A stretch of DNA of 64,000 bases from Yersinia massiliensis CCUG 53443 (GCF_000312485.1 NZ_HE997649.1:127688-191687); one strand, 5' to 3'; numbered from the stretch's first letter, positions 40,680-51,080 are shown. Program-made: numbers and translations. The notes: generated from the sequence alone by a model not told the origin.

Positions 40680-40753
40680 CGGCAAACGAAAATGTTATTA
40701 CCGTACTGACAGAATCTATTACTCGTTCCTTCATTAGGATTTATTGCGAAGTA

Positions 40754-41023
40754 TTAGCGATAAATCTCAGCAGTGGCACTGTAATTGCTTGAATCACCCG
40801 GATTGCTCATACCGATGATGCGATAGTGGCTAGCACCATCAGCGGTTGCTTTTGCATTTAAGGCTGATTCAACATCCATTGGCGATCCACTGACGTTTGA
40901 AAGTGAAATCACCCCGATACTTTGCAATTTAGTCGCTTGTTCCTGACTGACTTCTTGTGCTGCCATGGTAGCAAATGAAGTGGTGGCGATGAATGCAGCG
41001 ACGATAACAGGTAATAGTTTCAT
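40754..41023 (-). CDS. Small secreted YhcN/BhsA-family (DUF1471) protein
   Basis: An 89-residue periplasmic protein. From the ATG at 41021-41023 it begins MKLLPVIVAAFIATTSFATM with a Sec signal peptide ending about residue 22 (TMAA). The mature part (LQSIGVISLSNVSGSPMDVE, then ALNAKATADGASHYRIIGM) is the typical DUF1471 domain. E. coli relatives (YhcN, BhsA, McbA) are induced by acid, peroxide or biofilm conditions; the role here is unknown. Five more in-frame residues upstream are unlikely to be used. Confidence 0.88.
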   Translation of the reverse strand: MKLLPVIVAAFIATTSFATMAAQEVSQEQATKLQSIGVISLSNVSGSPMDVESALNAKATADGASHYRIIGMSNPGDSSNYSATAEIYR

Positions 41024-41225
41024 AAACTTCTCCAACAAGCAGGTAATGGATAACGTCTTTGTAAGATTAATTATGAGCGCTGCACTGCAAGGAGACGTAA
41101 TAGAGTGTAAAGAACATCAATCATTGTGAGGGAAATAAGGAGGAAATAACTTTATTTGTGTCTCTGGCGGAAATGAACGTCAATATAAGTGAAAATAATT
41201 TAATCTTTTAATCTTCCACATATTT

Positions 41226-41291
41226 ATACCCTATAGATTTCAAGCGGCAGGAAGGAGGCAACACACCTGCAGCTTGAAAGATGACGGGTAT
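41226..41291. repeat. 66-bp element with imperfect terminal inverted repeats
   Basis: The ends ATACCC and GGGTAT are the outermost part of inverted arms of about 26 bp that share ATACCC, TTTCAAGC and GCAGG. It resembles a miniature dispersed repeat; Yersinia genomes carry several such families. Its last base overlaps the stop codon of the adjoining methyltransferase gene. Confidence 0.7.
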
Positions 41292-42058
41292 TAGGATTGG
41301 GCAACAACCATCATAATATCACTACTAAACGAACCATCAGATTGAATCTGATAATGATTAATGACGCTATCGGATGCTGATTTTTGTAGCTCACGGATGG
41401 CTGTTGCGAAATGTTCAGGCGTACGCATTCTGGCTATCCAGCTACTGAATTCCAAATACAATCGATCGGATGTCACTTCACTAATCAGTAACCCAGCATC
41501 GGTAAACAGTGCCAACCATTCGCCTGGTGAGTAATTTCGGACATGTGAGGTATCACGTAGCACTTCCACGGTTTGCAGATAAATATCCAGTACTGGATGA
41601 CCCGGTGAAACCACATCCATAAAGATCACCCGACCACCGGGGCGCAGTACCCGCTTCACTTCACGCAACGCTTGGCCGACATCGTGCCAGTGATGGGCAG
41701 AGTAACGGCTGATGACGATATCGAAACGGTGGTCATCAAAGGGTAATGATTCCGCTAGCCCTTGTTGTACGACAATATTCGTTAAATTTTTATCTGCTGC
41801 CGCCTGACTGACCACCTGTAACATCTGCGCAGAGAGGTCATAGGAAACAACTGATTTAACGACAGCAGCGGCGGCAAAACTGGCATGTCCCGCCCCACAG
41901 CCAAGATCGAGCAAGTGAGCATCACCATGGGGTTGCAGTAGCATAGCCAAGCGCTGTAAATCTTTACCCTGAGCATGAACCGCACTCGTCAGATAGGCAT
42001 TAGCCTGATCACCAAACTGCCGTTCAACAGTATCTGTATGGCTATTTTGTTTTGTCAT
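41291..42058 (-). CDS. yafE: YafE-like SAM-dependent methyltransferase
   Basis: A 255-residue class I methyltransferase. The SAM site is LLDLGCGAGHASFAAA near residue 49, with motif II SYDLSAQML and post motifs (FDIVISRYSAHHW; VKRVLRPGGRVIFMDVVSPG). The start VERQFGDQANAYLTSAVHAQ and the stretch SHVRNYSPGEWL resemble E. coli YafE. The fold is that of UbiE/menaquinone methyltransferases, but no pathway genes adjoin. The substrate is unknown. Its stop codon is at the end of a 66-bp repeat. Confidence 0.88.
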   Translation of the reverse strand: MTKQNSHTDTVERQFGDQANAYLTSAVHAQGKDLQRLAMLLQPHGDAHLLDLGCGAGHASFAAAAVVKSVVSYDLSAQMLQVVSQAAADKNLTNIVVQQGLAESLPFDDHRFDIVISRYSAHHWHDVGQALREVKRVLRPGGRVIFMDVVSPGHPVLDIYLQTVEVLRDTSHVRNYSPGEWLALFTDAGLLISEVTSDRLYLEFSSWIARMRTPEHFATAIRELQKSASDSVINHYQIQSDGSFSSDIMMVVAQS

Positions 42059-42193
42059 TACATCCCCACTGATGGTTTAACCTGCTGATTTATTTTATCT
42101 ATCTTCTTTCCTGCTACGCGTAAACATGCTTTTTTCACAACAAATCCACTATAGTGGCAGGATTGAAACGTCACAATAGGATGGGGAAATATT

Positions 42194-42673
42194 ATGGTCA
42201 CGCTAAGAGCAATGCGTAATGAGGAACTTTGCGGCTATAGGAATTTATTTATTACCGAGTATGCGCAAGATTTATCATCTAATAGCGATTATAGCGCTGA
42301 GCAAGCATTAGCTTATGCGACACATAGCTTTGATAGCTACTTACCGAACGGCGTTAATAGTCCAAACGATCACCTTTTTTGTATCGAAAATAACGACAAT
42401 CTTGGCGATGAAAATCAGTTGGTCGGTTATTTATGGTATGGATTGGGGAAAGAGGATAGCGCTGCCTTTATTAAGGATTTTTATGTGCTGCCACAATACC
42501 AGCGTAAGGGTTATGGCTCTGCCAGTTTGGAGGCGCTCGAAAAACGGTTGATCGACCAAGGGGTATTCGAGATAAAACTGCGGGTCGCCGCTGATAATCC
42601 GCACGCAAAAAGATTGTATGAGCAAATGGCGTTTGTCGTCACTGGGTTTAATATGTCTAAATCGCTGAAATAA
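42194..42673 (+). CDS. GNAT family N-acetyltransferase
   Basis: A 159-residue acetyltransferase-like protein. The acetyl-CoA site is LPQYQRKGYGSASLEALEKR near residue 97, preceded by the beta-bulge strand AFIKDFYVLP and followed by AADNPHAKRLYEQMAFVVTG, the standard C-terminal GNAT elements. The acceptor substrate is unknown. It stands alone, divergent from the yafE-like gene. Confidence 0.88.
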   Translation: MVTLRAMRNEELCGYRNLFITEYAQDLSSNSDYSAEQALAYATHSFDSYLPNGVNSPNDHLFCIENNDNLGDENQLVGYLWYGLGKEDSAAFIKDFYVLPQYQRKGYGSASLEALEKRLIDQGVFEIKLRVAADNPHAKRLYEQMAFVVTGFNMSKSLK

Positions 42674-42840
42674 AAAGATAGGCTATAACAACATTGGAGA
42701 CAATAACAAAAATGGAGGCAATAACTTAAGCGCGCTTGCAGGGCTGCAAACGAAAATCTCACACTGATAATCGGATGAACAGTGCATCAGGCATAAATAC
42801 CTGCTGTTCTTCTGATCAATCAGTAAAAGGTCGGTTTTCT

Positions 42841-43095
42841 CTAGACTGTTTTATCTTCACCCAACTGTTGTAGCTGATTTCTATACGATTTTACTTTTTG
42901 GCGTTTCTTCATCCAAGTCGAGAATGAGACAATAAAAATACCGCCAGCCAGCGCTAATACACCCAATTCATGCTGATAAAACAGCATAATAACAAAATAG
43001 ACCGCTGAAATGATGGCGACCCATTTAGCCGAATGACCAATCGAACTTTTCTCATCAGTCAAACGGCGGATACTCTCTTCTTCGCTAATCCCCAT
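42841..43095 (-). CDS. Small membrane protein of unknown function
   Basis: An 84-residue protein with a soluble charged start (MGISEEESIRRLTDEKSS) and two predicted membrane segments at about 24-40 and 45-61, followed by a basic tail (WMKKRQKVKSYRNQL). AGGAGG precedes the ATG by seven bases or so, which supports a real gene. No family was recognised. It is isolated between a GNAT gene and ycgR. Confidence 0.7.
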   Translation of the reverse strand: MGISEEESIRRLTDEKSSIGHSAKWVAIISAVYFVIMLFYQHELGVLALAGGIFIVSFSTWMKKRQKVKSYRNQLQQLGEDKTV

Positions 43096-43374
43096 GCTGA
43101 TTCCTCCTTGTTGACCAGCTTATAATATTGGGCCAGCAGCATGATAATTCAACACATTTCTTAGATTTTATTTGATAAAGTCGAGATAGCGCCGATTGAC
43201 TATCTCGACTGAGTTAATAATCATGACAAAATAATAATTAATTCATATTCGCCGCCATCTAATGCCACATGTAATCCATCATGAATGGCTGGAAACGGCT
43301 CACAAAATCCAGTTGCCACACCCAACACGGAGTCTATATGCAGACCGCAGGCCATTTCGCTGTGAACTCAAAAA

Positions 43375-44124
43375 CTAAATCCCCTCCTGAAATTTTCGCG
43401 CCTTAGCGGTTTGTTGTTTTTCCAACTCAAAAATAGCGCGTTGCAACCCTTTTTCTTGAATCGGGCTTAAACGAGGGAATTTAAAACTTAGGCGCTGCAT
43501 CGTCAGCGTTTCGCCCTTGTTATTGACGACTTGCTTATCAATGGACCGAATAAATTGCAGGTCCAATTTAAAAAGACCAAAACCACATAAATCAACCGAA
43601 ACATCCCGCAGAACACCACATCCTTGCAGCGGGAACTCACTGCCTTTCAGGGCATATACCCCCATTCCACCCAAAGAAATGTCCGCAAGAGCGTAAGAAA
43701 ACTGACTGCCATCAGAGAATTTCCCAGTGCAGTAATAAGCAGGCCACTGAGGAATATTGATGCGGAAATATTCCCGTCGTTGGATAAAATAGAGCTGCTC
43801 CGGCAGTGGTGAGCTAAAAGCAGGTAATGACAAATATTTTATTTCTTGCAATTTATGACAGGCGAATTCAATTTTGGCGCCAGTAGGTTCCGCGATGATG
43901 GTTATTTGGTTCGAGGCAAGCGCGAGAATGTTCTCATGCTCCACGCTGCCAAAATCAAAAATAAACTGATTCGTCTCAGGCATAACATCTAAAATGCGGC
44001 TAATAAACTGCCCGCGAGCATGCGTCACCATGACGGCTGTATCATTCTTCTGTAGGTCTCGAAGCACTGCACAGATCGCTAATTTATTCGTTTTGACAAA
44101 GTTTTCTTTAGACGTTTCGCTCAC
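43375..44124 (-). CDS. ycgR: Flagellar brake protein YcgR (PilZ domain)
   Basis: YcgR binds cyclic di-GMP and slows the flagellar motor by contacting stator or rotor proteins. It has 249 residues. The N-terminal YcgR domain (about 15-110) precedes a PilZ domain with both c-di-GMP motifs: QRREYFRI near residue 114 (RxxxR) and DISLGGMG near 148 (D/NxSxxG). E. coli YcgR is similar throughout, but is encoded elsewhere. No flagellar genes are nearby. It lies where E. coli has thrW after proA. Confidence 0.92.
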   Translation of the reverse strand: MSETSKENFVKTNKLAICAVLRDLQKNDTAVMVTHARGQFISRILDVMPETNQFIFDFGSVEHENILALASNQITIIAEPTGAKIEFACHKLQEIKYLSLPAFSSPLPEQLYFIQRREYFRINIPQWPAYYCTGKFSDGSQFSYALADISLGGMGVYALKGSEFPLQGCGVLRDVSVDLCGFGLFKLDLQFIRSIDKQVVNNKGETLTMQRLSFKFPRLSPIQEKGLQRAIFELEKQQTAKARKFQEGI

Positions 44125-44332
44125 CTGCCATTCCCCATCTTTAATGTTTCGCTCTGGCTCACCAGATAATTTGAAGCCTACAAATATCAGGGGGGTTATC
44201 GGCAGAAAATAGATTAACTTTAATGATGATTTGTTAATTTCTTTGCGATGAGGGGGATGAGATAAAAATAAAGCGACATTGGCGCAGGCCGAATATCGCT
44301 TTTATGATCGACTTACCGCAATTTGCGGCCAA

Positions 44333-45592
44333 TTAGCTACGGACTAAATCATCACCGTAGCCAATCCACTTATAGGTGGTTAGTGCATCTAGCCCCATAG
44401 GGCCACGCGCATGGAGTTTTTGGGTGCTGACCGCCACCTCTGCGCCTAAACCAAACTGCCCCCCATCGGTGAATCGTGTGCTGGCGTTGACGTACACGGC
44501 AGATGAATCCACTGCGCGGACAAAATGTTCAGCGCTACTGAGTGAGCGAGTTAAAATCGCATCGGAGTGGCTGGTGCCATGCTCACGGATGTGTGCAATA
44601 GCGCTATCAATATCAGCCACAATATCCACATTCAGATCCAGTGATAACCATTCATCATCGTAATCAACGGCCTCCACAGCAACAACATTCGCCTTACCTT
44701 CTGCGAGATAGGGCATGGCTTGTGGGCTGGCATGAAGTGTGACACCAAAAGCATGCATTCTGTCACTCAATACAGGCAGAAATTCTTTGGCGATAGCCTG
44801 ATGAACCAGCAGTGTCTCTAACGAGTTACAGGCACTTGGACGCTGAACTTTTGCGTTTTCAACGACTAATAATGCTTTCTCAAAATCTGCACTTTCATCG
44901 ACAAAAGTATGACAGACGCCAATACCGCCAGTAATCACTGGAATGGTGGATTGTTCACGGCACAGCTTATGTAACCCGGCCCCCCCGCGCGGAATCAACA
45001 TATCGACATAACGATCCATCCGCAGCAGTTCATTGACCAATTCACGATCTGGGCTTTCAATCGCCTGCACAGCGGCGGCAGGTAGGCCGCACTGCTCCAA
45101 GGCTTGCTGGATCACTTTTACCGTTGCCTGATTGGTGTGATGCGTCTCTTTGCCACCACGTAAAATGACCGCATTACCGGTCTTCAGACATAAACTCGCC
45201 ACATCAATGGTGACATTAGGGCGGGCTTCATAAATCACGCCAATCACCCCCAGTGGGACACGGCGGCGTTCTAATTTTAAACCGCTGTCGAGCAAACTCC
45301 CGTCGATGACTCTCCCCACAGGGTCATTGAGGCGGCATACCTGACGTACATCATTAGCAATGGCCGATAAACGAGCGGGGGATAATAATAACCGGTCTAA
45401 TAATGCCTCACTCATACCACTATTGCGGGCGGCTATCATGTCTTGTTCATTAGCCTGCAAAATGGTTTGGCTTTCAGACTCCAGCAGGTTGGCAATCACC
45501 GCAAGTGCCTGATTCTTTTTTGCTGTGCTCAGCATCGCTAATTGCCAAGACGCCTGTTTGGCGGCTTTCCCCATCTGTTCCAGCATGCTCAT
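44333..45592 (-). CDS. proA: Glutamate-5-semialdehyde dehydrogenase
   Basis: ProA reduces gamma-glutamyl phosphate to glutamate-5-semialdehyde with NADPH, the second step of proline synthesis. It has 419 residues from the ATG at 45590; a second ATG two codons inside ([11 protein letters not shown]) matches the E. coli start and is equally possible. The aldehyde dehydrogenase cysteine lies in [19 protein letters not shown]. It follows proB by 9 bp. Confidence 0.97.
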   Translation of the reverse strand: MSMLEQMGKAAKQASWQLAMLSTAKKNQALAVIANLLESESQTILQANEQDMIAARNSGMSEALLDRLLLSPARLSAIANDVRQVCRLNDPVGRVIDGSLLDSGLKLERRRVPLGVIGVIYEARPNVTIDVASLCLKTGNAVILRGGKETHHTNQATVKVIQQALEQCGLPAAAVQAIESPDRELVNELLRMDRYVDMLIPRGGAGLHKLCREQSTIPVITGGIGVCHTFVDESADFEKALLVVENAKVQRPSACNSLETLLVHQAIAKEFLPVLSDRMHAFGVTLHASPQAMPYLAEGKANVVAVEAVDYDDEWLSLDLNVDIVADIDSAIAHIREHGTSHSDAILTRSLSSAEHFVRAVDSSAVYVNASTRFTDGGQFGLGAEVAVSTQKLHARGPMGLDALTTYKWIGYGDDLVRS

Positions 45593-45601
45593 GCTTGCTC
45601 C

Positions 45602-46705
45602 TTAACTGACAATCATATCGTCACGGTGAACAGCCACTGGGCCGTATTCATATCCGAGAATATCGCTAATTTGTTGTGAGTGATGGCCCGCTAACATGCG
45701 CAAGGCGTCACTGTTATAACGCGAGACACCGTGAGCTAAATCTCGCCCACTAAGATTGAGGATACGAATGACTTCGCCGCGAGAGAAATCCCCTTTGACG
45801 CTACGGATCCCTTTTGGCAGCAGTGAACTCCCCCGCTCCATAATCGCTGCGACGGCACCATCATCAACGGTGATTTCACCCGCAGGTGGCGCACCAAAAA
45901 TCCAGCGTTTACGATTTTCCAGCGGTGTTTCCAACGCATGAAACCGTGTCCCGACGGGGGTGCCATCTATCACATCAGCAATGACGCCAGCTTGGCTGCC
46001 CGCGGCAATCACCACGTCGATACCCGCACGGCATGCGACATCAGCGGCTTGCAGTTTGGTCGCCATACCACCGGTACCAAGACCCGAGACACTGTCGCCC
46101 GCAATTTCACGCAGTGCATCATCAATCCCATGTATTTCGCGAATGAGTTCAGCTTCCGGATTATTACGGGGATCTGCTGTGTATAAACCGGCTTGGTCCG
46201 TCAGTAACAACAGCTTATCTGCACCCGCGAGGATCGCCGCCAGCGCAGAGAGATTATCATTATCGCCCACTTTTATTTCAGCGGTCGCGACCGCATCGTT
46301 CTCATTGATTACCGGTACGATACGGTTATCCAGTAAAGCATTCATGGTGTCGCGTGCGTTCAAGAAACGCTCGCGATCTTCCAAATCAGCCCGAGTCAGC
46401 AACATCTGGCCCACATGGATGCCATAGATGGAAAATAGCTGTTCCCAGAGCTGAATCAACCGGCTTTGCCCGACAGCAGCTAATAGTTGCTTTGACGCAA
46501 TGGTGGCGGGTAATTCTGGATAACCCAAGTGTTCACGCCCAGCAGCAATCGCCCCTGAGGTGACAATAACGATACGATGACCTTTTGCATGTTGCTGGGC
46601 ACATTGACGCACCAATTCAACAATATGGGCACGGTTAAGACGACGGGAACCGCCTGTCAGCACACTCGTCCCCAATTTCACAACCAATGTCTGGCTGCCA
46701 CTCAT
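45602..46705 (-). CDS. proB: Glutamate 5-kinase
   Basis: ProB phosphorylates glutamate to gamma-glutamyl phosphate and is the feedback-controlled first enzyme of proline synthesis. It has 367 residues. The amino acid kinase domain shows [47 protein letters not shown] and [15 protein letters not shown]. The C-terminal PUA domain is present (about 275-367). It is the first gene of proB-proA. E. coli phoE, which lies next upstream there, is absent. Confidence 0.98.
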   Translation of the reverse strand: MSGSQTLVVKLGTSVLTGGSRRLNRAHIVELVRQCAQQHAKGHRIVIVTSGAIAAGREHLGYPELPATIASKQLLAAVGQSRLIQLWEQLFSIYGIHVGQMLLTRADLEDRERFLNARDTMNALLDNRIVPVINENDAVATAEIKVGDNDNLSALAAILAGADKLLLLTDQAGLYTADPRNNPEAELIREIHGIDDALREIAGDSVSGLGTGGMATKLQAADVACRAGIDVVIAAGSQAGVIADVIDGTPVGTRFHALETPLENRKRWIFGAPPAGEITVDDGAVAAIMERGSSLLPKGIRSVKGDFSRGEVIRILNLSGRDLAHGVSRYNSDALRMLAGHHSQQISDILGYEYGPVAVHRDDMIVS

Positions 46706-46743
46706 AATTTTTCTGCCGTTGGGATAAATAAAAGAAACAATAT

Positions 46744-46854
46744 ATACCTAAAGTCACTGGCGTTGCAGCTAGACGTCTGTCTCATTGAGGCGGACACCAT
46801 CGATGAACCTAAGAGCGAACATCGTTGATTAACGGCCTGGTGACTTCAAATACG
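46744..46854. repeat. Divergent copy of a dispersed intergenic repeat
   Basis: ATACCTAAAGTCACTGGCGT continues as TGCAGCTAGACG and closely matches the AAAGTCATTGGCGTGACAGC stretch of the sbcC-mak repeats. The far end (GTGACTTCAAATACGAAAGG) recalls the end of the 66-bp element at 41226. The middle differs. It occupies the proB upstream gap. Confidence 0.6.
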
Positions 46855-46970
46855 AAAGGTGTAGGTCTTTGTAGCAGGCGCAACGCATTATGCCAACAGG
46901 CATGATAATAAATTCCCCTTTTTATTGTGCTTAAAGGGGAATTTATTGATTTGGGTAGAACAACACTATT

Positions 46971-47012
46971 CTTACGCGAACAACTTAACGTCTTACGCGG
47001 ACAACTTAACGG
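46971..47012. repeat. 21-bp tandem duplication at the 3' end of crl
   Basis: CTTACGCGAACAACTTAACG at 46971 is repeated as CTTACGCGGACAACTTAACG at 46992. The second copy encodes the last crl codons and stop; the first lies just beyond the stop and would encode nearly the same ending (VKLFA-stop). Confidence 0.85.
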
Positions 47013-47394
47013 GTTGCTCGCTAAAATCTTGTGCAGGGACCAATTTCATTTCAATAGAGGTGAGCATTTCAGCTAAACGCTGATGGAAACTCCGCAGAGT
47101 GGTCTCCAGCTTCTCTTGTACTTCAGGATCTTTAATGTTTTCTGCTTTCCAAGTGCCTTCTTTATTGAACAGGCCAAACTGGTAAACATAAGTAAAATGG
47201 TCTTGCGCAGGCTCCAACTCTATCCACCAACCCCAGAACTCACGCTTTTCGGGAGCAAGCTTTACATTGACGCAAACAGCTAAACAGTCAAAGAAAAAAC
47301 GGTCATTCTGGCACTGCCCTTCACGTAGGTATGGCCCCAAAGCGGCGAAACGTTTCATAAGCTTACTTTTAGGATGAGCACTGGTTGACGTCAT
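46993..47394 (-). CDS. crl: Sigma factor-binding protein Crl
   Basis: Crl binds sigma-S and favours its association with core RNA polymerase. It has 133 residues and the conserved blocks [40 protein letters not shown] and [20 protein letters not shown]. It converges with no gene; the next gene upstream is frsA, divergently placed in E. coli but on the same strand here and there. Its last codons lie in a 21-bp tandem duplication. Confidence 0.96.
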   Translation of the reverse strand: MTSTSAHPKSKLMKRFAALGPYLREGQCQNDRFFFDCLAVCVNVKLAPEKREFWGWWIELEPAQDHFTYVYQFGLFNKEGTWKAENIKDPEVQEKLETTLRSFHQRLAEMLTSIEMKLVPAQDFSEQPVKLSA

Positions 47395-47453
47395 TCTTAA
47401 ATCTCCTTATGTAGACGCACCTTTTTAGCAAACTGTTAAAAATTAGCAACTCA

Positions 47454-48701
47454 TTAACGCATTTTATCTTCTAACCATTGGCTGGTTTGCAATAATGCAC
47501 GATGGAAATTGTCATAGAGCGGTGTAGATGATATAGCCAATAATTTGCCGTCAGCGGAAGAAGAGCATATGAGCTTAGATTCTTCTTTCGGGCTGAAAGG
47601 ATCGTTTTCCCAGAATCCTGCCAGCATTGGCGTTTGGCAACGCCGACCCAGTAAACCTTGTATTTTCAATGAGTAGCTATTCATTTCTGTTTTCAGTGTT
47701 TCATCGGAAGCATCAGCCATACCTAAACGGCTGGCCATTACATCCATGTACATATCCGGTACTTTGCGCTGGCTATCGCTGTTGCACAAAAGGTGATGAA
47801 CAATCGGCCCAAGGCATGCCACTGCACGCACTCGTTGAGGTTCCAGATAACCTAAACGGACCGCGACATTGGCACCAAAACGGAAACCGAAAACACTGAC
47901 GCGCTGATGATCAACCCAAGGGATATTGGGCAAAGCATGTAATACCTGTTGATGCAGATAACTGGTATCTTGCGTCAACTTCCAACGGGATGAAGCCCCG
48001 ACAGATGGCATGTCGATGGTCAACATGGCGATGCCTTTCGGCGCAAGATAGTCGCGGAATAAACGATGATAGTCACCTTGCAGGGTGTCCAACCCACCGC
48101 AGATCAGCACCGTTGGGAATGGCGCACTGCCCACGGTTGGCATATGCAAGAAACCGCAAAGTGTGCCCCCATCAGCAATAGAAAACTCTAATTCTTTCAG
48201 GGTATAAGGCAAATGTTCAGCGGCAGCTTCATACGCGCGGTTAGATAAAACCTCGACTTGTTCAGCGAGTTCATCACCTTTCAGATGCGGATAACTGGCG
48301 ATGCTGTAGAGGTTGGATGCGTTTAACCAATATTGGCCCGCGCTCTCAGGATCGGTCTCTTCCATCGCTTTTTGCTGCCATTTCATCGCCTGCTGTGCCC
48401 ATTCATAAATCCAGTTACCGTTACGATAACCGACGACGGTGTCCAGCAGTTCGTTATCGCTGTGTTCAGCTTTTGAACAGGCAATACGCGATAAGACTTC
48501 TTCTATCTCAAGAGGGTCAACACCACGCCAAGTCCAAATGAGGCGGTTGATCATTCGATACCAATGACAAGTCGTATCGCCATCCAAAGCAGAATGAACG
48601 CTCATTGGATGATTGCAATGGGCATGCCGCACTAAGGTCGACGTTTCAGGATGTTTAAATTTAGGTTTGAACAAAATTTCAGAAAGGTTGGCTTGTGCCA
48701 T
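47454..48701 (-). CDS. frsA: Fermentation-respiration switch protein FrsA
   Basis: FrsA is an alpha/beta-hydrolase-fold protein that interacts with the glucose-PTS EIIA. From the ATG at 48699-48701 it has 415 residues ([20 protein letters not shown]), in register with E. coli; six more in-frame residues are not conserved. The hydrolase part shows [34 protein letters not shown] near the position of the nucleophile elbow (Phe-Gly rather than Gly-x-Ser) and [17 protein letters not shown]. It lies between gpt and crl, as in E. coli. Confidence 0.95.
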   Translation of the reverse strand: MAQANLSEILFKPKFKHPETSTLVRHAHCNHPMSVHSALDGDTTCHWYRMINRLIWTWRGVDPLEIEEVLSRIACSKAEHSDNELLDTVVGYRNGNWIYEWAQQAMKWQQKAMEETDPESAGQYWLNASNLYSIASYPHLKGDELAEQVEVLSNRAYEAAAEHLPYTLKELEFSIADGGTLCGFLHMPTVGSAPFPTVLICGGLDTLQGDYHRLFRDYLAPKGIAMLTIDMPSVGASSRWKLTQDTSYLHQQVLHALPNIPWVDHQRVSVFGFRFGANVAVRLGYLEPQRVRAVACLGPIVHHLLCNSDSQRKVPDMYMDVMASRLGMADASDETLKTEMNSYSLKIQGLLGRRCQTPMLAGFWENDPFSPKEESKLICSSSADGKLLAISSTPLYDNFHRALLQTSQWLEDKMR

Positions 48702-48782
48702 AGTAACAATAGCCTCCATAAGCCGTGATGCAGGCCCGATAAGGGCTGCTCAGATGGAGCCAAGTTTACTCATACTGCGGGA

Positions 48783-48811
48783 AAAATGAAACGCCCGGTC
48801 AACACCGAGCG
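48783..48811 (-). terminator. Probable gpt terminator
   Basis: On the minus strand CGCTCGGT and ACCGGGCG form an 8-bp stem (one G-U) with a 4-base loop, followed by TTTCATTTTTC, 17 bases after the gpt stop. Confidence 0.7.
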
Positions 48812-48827
48812 CTTAAAGTTGGGTAAA

Positions 48828-49286
48828 TTACTTGCTACTCAAAGGGGCAACAAAGGTTACCGCCATATCCCAAGGCTGCTCAATCCATGTGTCCTGAGGA
48901 ATATCAACCACATAGTCATCAACCAATGGACGACCCGCGGGTTTAGCGAACACCGTCACAAAATGAGCTTTCGGGTACATATCGCGAATGGCTTTTGCCG
49001 TGCCGCCAGTATCGACCAAATCATCAATCACGATAAAGCCTTCACCATCGCCTTCAGCACGTTTTAAGACTTTAAGATCACGTTGGTTGTCATGGTCGTA
49101 GCTAGAAATGCAAACGGTGTCTACATAACGAATACCCAGCTCACGCGCCAGAATGCCAGCAGGTACTAACCCACCACGGCTGACCGCGATGATACCTTTC
49201 CATTGTTCCGCTGGCAGTAAACGCTGTGCCAATTTGCGGGCGTGAATTTGCAACATATCCCAGGTAACGACGTATTTTTCGCTCAT
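48828..49286 (-). CDS. gpt: Xanthine-guanine phosphoribosyltransferase
   Basis: Gpt converts guanine, xanthine and hypoxanthine to their nucleotides with PRPP. It has 152 residues, as in E. coli. The PRPP-binding motif [20 protein letters not shown] is intact near residue 80, and [20 protein letters not shown] near 32 is the other conserved loop. It is divergent from pepD and followed by a terminator before frsA. Confidence 0.98.
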   Translation of the reverse strand: MSEKYVVTWDMLQIHARKLAQRLLPAEQWKGIIAVSRGGLVPAGILARELGIRYVDTVCISSYDHDNQRDLKVLKRAEGDGEGFIVIDDLVDTGGTAKAIRDMYPKAHFVTVFAKPAGRPLVDDYVVDIPQDTWIEQPWDMAVTFVAPLSSK

Positions 49287-49592
49287 AAAATGTAATCCCA
49301 GCCAGTATAGAAGTGGCGTGCCATGTATCAGAAGGGGAAAAAAGGTTGCGCGAGATTATAGTGAGCCAACCAAATAAAAACCAGCAATTATCGGGCTAAT
49401 TAGTCGAATCTGAGACAGTAATTGTGGTGCGAGACGCGCGTAATGCCAATGAAAGTGATATTCTCAAACTATCTCGCCATCATGATGGCGTTTTATCACA
49501 ACCCCTAAAATCTTTAGTCATCAACCCAATAGCATCTCCGAAATCTCCGTTGTGAGACTGTCGAATGGGAATGCTATTACAGGAGACTTACA
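49287..49592. other. Divergent promoter region of gpt and pepD
   Basis: About 300 bases with no gene. It holds the promoters of gpt and pepD. The pepD ribosome site (CAGGAGAC) lies at about 49580-49587. Nothing else was recognised. Confidence 0.5.
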
Positions 49593-51053
49593 GTGTCTGA
49601 ACTGTCTCAACTTTCGCCACAGCCGTTGTGGGATATTTTCGCAAAAATTTGCTCTATCCCTCACCCGTCTTACCATGAAGAAGCGCTGGCACAGCATATT
49701 ATGGCGTGGGCCAAGGAGAAAGGTTTGCACGCGGAGCGTGATCAAGTCGGCAATATCCTGCTGCGCAAGCCTGCGACCAAAGGGATGGAGAACCGTAAAC
49801 CTGTTGCACTGCAAGCCCATCTGGATATGGTTCCGCAGAAGAATAATGACACGGTACATGACTTCACCAAAGATCCCATCCAACCTTATATCGATGGTGA
49901 ATGGGTAAAAGCCCGTGGCACGACATTAGGGGCTGATAATGGGATTGGTATGGCTTCAGCACTGGCTGTGTTATCTGATGACAGCGTTGAGCACGGCCCA
50001 CTGGAAGTGCTGCTGACCATGACCGAAGAAGCCGGTATGGATGGTGCTTTCGGCCTGCAACCTAACTGGTTGAAAGCCGATATTCTGATTAACACCGATT
50101 CCGAGCAGGAAGGTGAAATCTATATGGGCTGTGCTGGTGGTATTGATTTCATCACCACGTTTGCGCTTCAGCGTGAAGCTGTCCCAGCGGGCTACCAAAC
50201 ACTGAAACTGACCCTAAAAGGTCTGAAAGGTGGTCACTCAGGCGCAGACATCCACCTCGGTCTAGGCAATGCTAATAAACTGCTCGCCCGTTTCCTGTTT
50301 GAACAGGCTAAAGAGTTAGATTTGCGTGTACTGGACCTGAATGGCGGTACGTTACGTAACGCTATCCCACGTGAAGGCTCTGTGACGCTGGCCATTGCCG
50401 CAGATAAAGTCGATCAACTGAAAAGTTTGAGCCAAGATTATCTGGCCACACTGAAAAACGAATTAGCCGCGGTAGAAAAAAATCTGACGATACTACTTGA
50501 GCCTGTTAGCTCAGAGGCGAAAGCCCTGACGAAAGAGACTCAACAGCGTTTGGTGGCATTATTAAATGCGACACCAAATGGTGTCATTCGCATGAGCGAT
50601 GCTGTTAAAGGCGTGGTAGAAACCTCACTGAACGTGGGTGTGGTGACCATGAATGAAAACGAAGCAGAAATTATTTGCCTGATTCGTTCCCTGATCGACA
50701 GCGGAAAAGATTACGTGGTAAGCATGCTGACAGCAATTGGCCAGTTAGCGGGTGCGAAAACCTCACCAAAAGGTGGCTATCCTGGCTGGCAGCCAGATCC
50801 TAGCTCACCGGTAATGGCCCTTGTACGGGAAACTTACCAAAAGTTATTCAACAAAACGCCAAACATCATGGTCATCCATGCAGGTCTTGAATGTGGTTTG
50901 TTCAAAAAACCTTATCCAGATATGGATATGGTCTCGATTGGGCCAACCATGACTGGGCCGCATTCGCCGGATGAACAAGTTCACATCGAGAGCGTAGGTC
51001 AATATTGGCAGTTGCTGACCGCATTGCTCAAAGCAATTCCAGAACGCGCATAA
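49593..51053 (+). CDS. pepD: Aminoacyl-histidine dipeptidase (peptidase D)
   Basis: PepD is a cytosolic zinc dipeptidase of family M20 that cleaves Xaa-His dipeptides such as carnosine. It has 486 residues. The start is a GTG (protein SELSQLSPQPLWDIFAKIC after Met), as in E. coli, with AGGAG eight bases upstream. Metal and catalytic residues lie in LQAHLDMVPQKN, TLGADNGIGMA, MTEEAGMDGAFG, INTDSEQEGE and the C-terminal GPHSPDE. Confidence 0.98.
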   Translation: MSELSQLSPQPLWDIFAKICSIPHPSYHEEALAQHIMAWAKEKGLHAERDQVGNILLRKPATKGMENRKPVALQAHLDMVPQKNNDTVHDFTKDPIQPYIDGEWVKARGTTLGADNGIGMASALAVLSDDSVEHGPLEVLLTMTEEAGMDGAFGLQPNWLKADILINTDSEQEGEIYMGCAGGIDFITTFALQREAVPAGYQTLKLTLKGLKGGHSGADIHLGLGNANKLLARFLFEQAKELDLRVLDLNGGTLRNAIPREGSVTLAIAADKVDQLKSLSQDYLATLKNELAAVEKNLTILLEPVSSEAKALTKETQQRLVALLNATPNGVIRMSDAVKGVVETSLNVGVVTMNENEAEIICLIRSLIDSGKDYVVSMLTAIGQLAGAKTSPKGGYPGWQPDPSSPVMALVRETYQKLFNKTPNIMVIHAGLECGLFKKPYPDMDMVSIGPTMTGPHSPDEQVHIESVGQYWQLLTALLKAIPERA

Positions 51054-51080
51054 ATAGATCGAATTAACATTTTGATGCGA

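Noticed and set aside
40485-40709. Open frame of 74 codons on the plus strand
   Set aside because: It runs through the perfect 18-bp hairpin that looks like a terminator, has no ribosome site, and its protein is low-complexity and unlike any family.
44125-44332. Search for the thrW tRNA expected after proA
   Set aside because: No cloverleaf or CCA-ended tRNA was seen on either strand.
44320-44334. Palindrome CCGCAATTTGCGG after proA as a terminator
   Set aside because: The stem is only 6 bp, it ends next to the proA stop, and no T tract follows.
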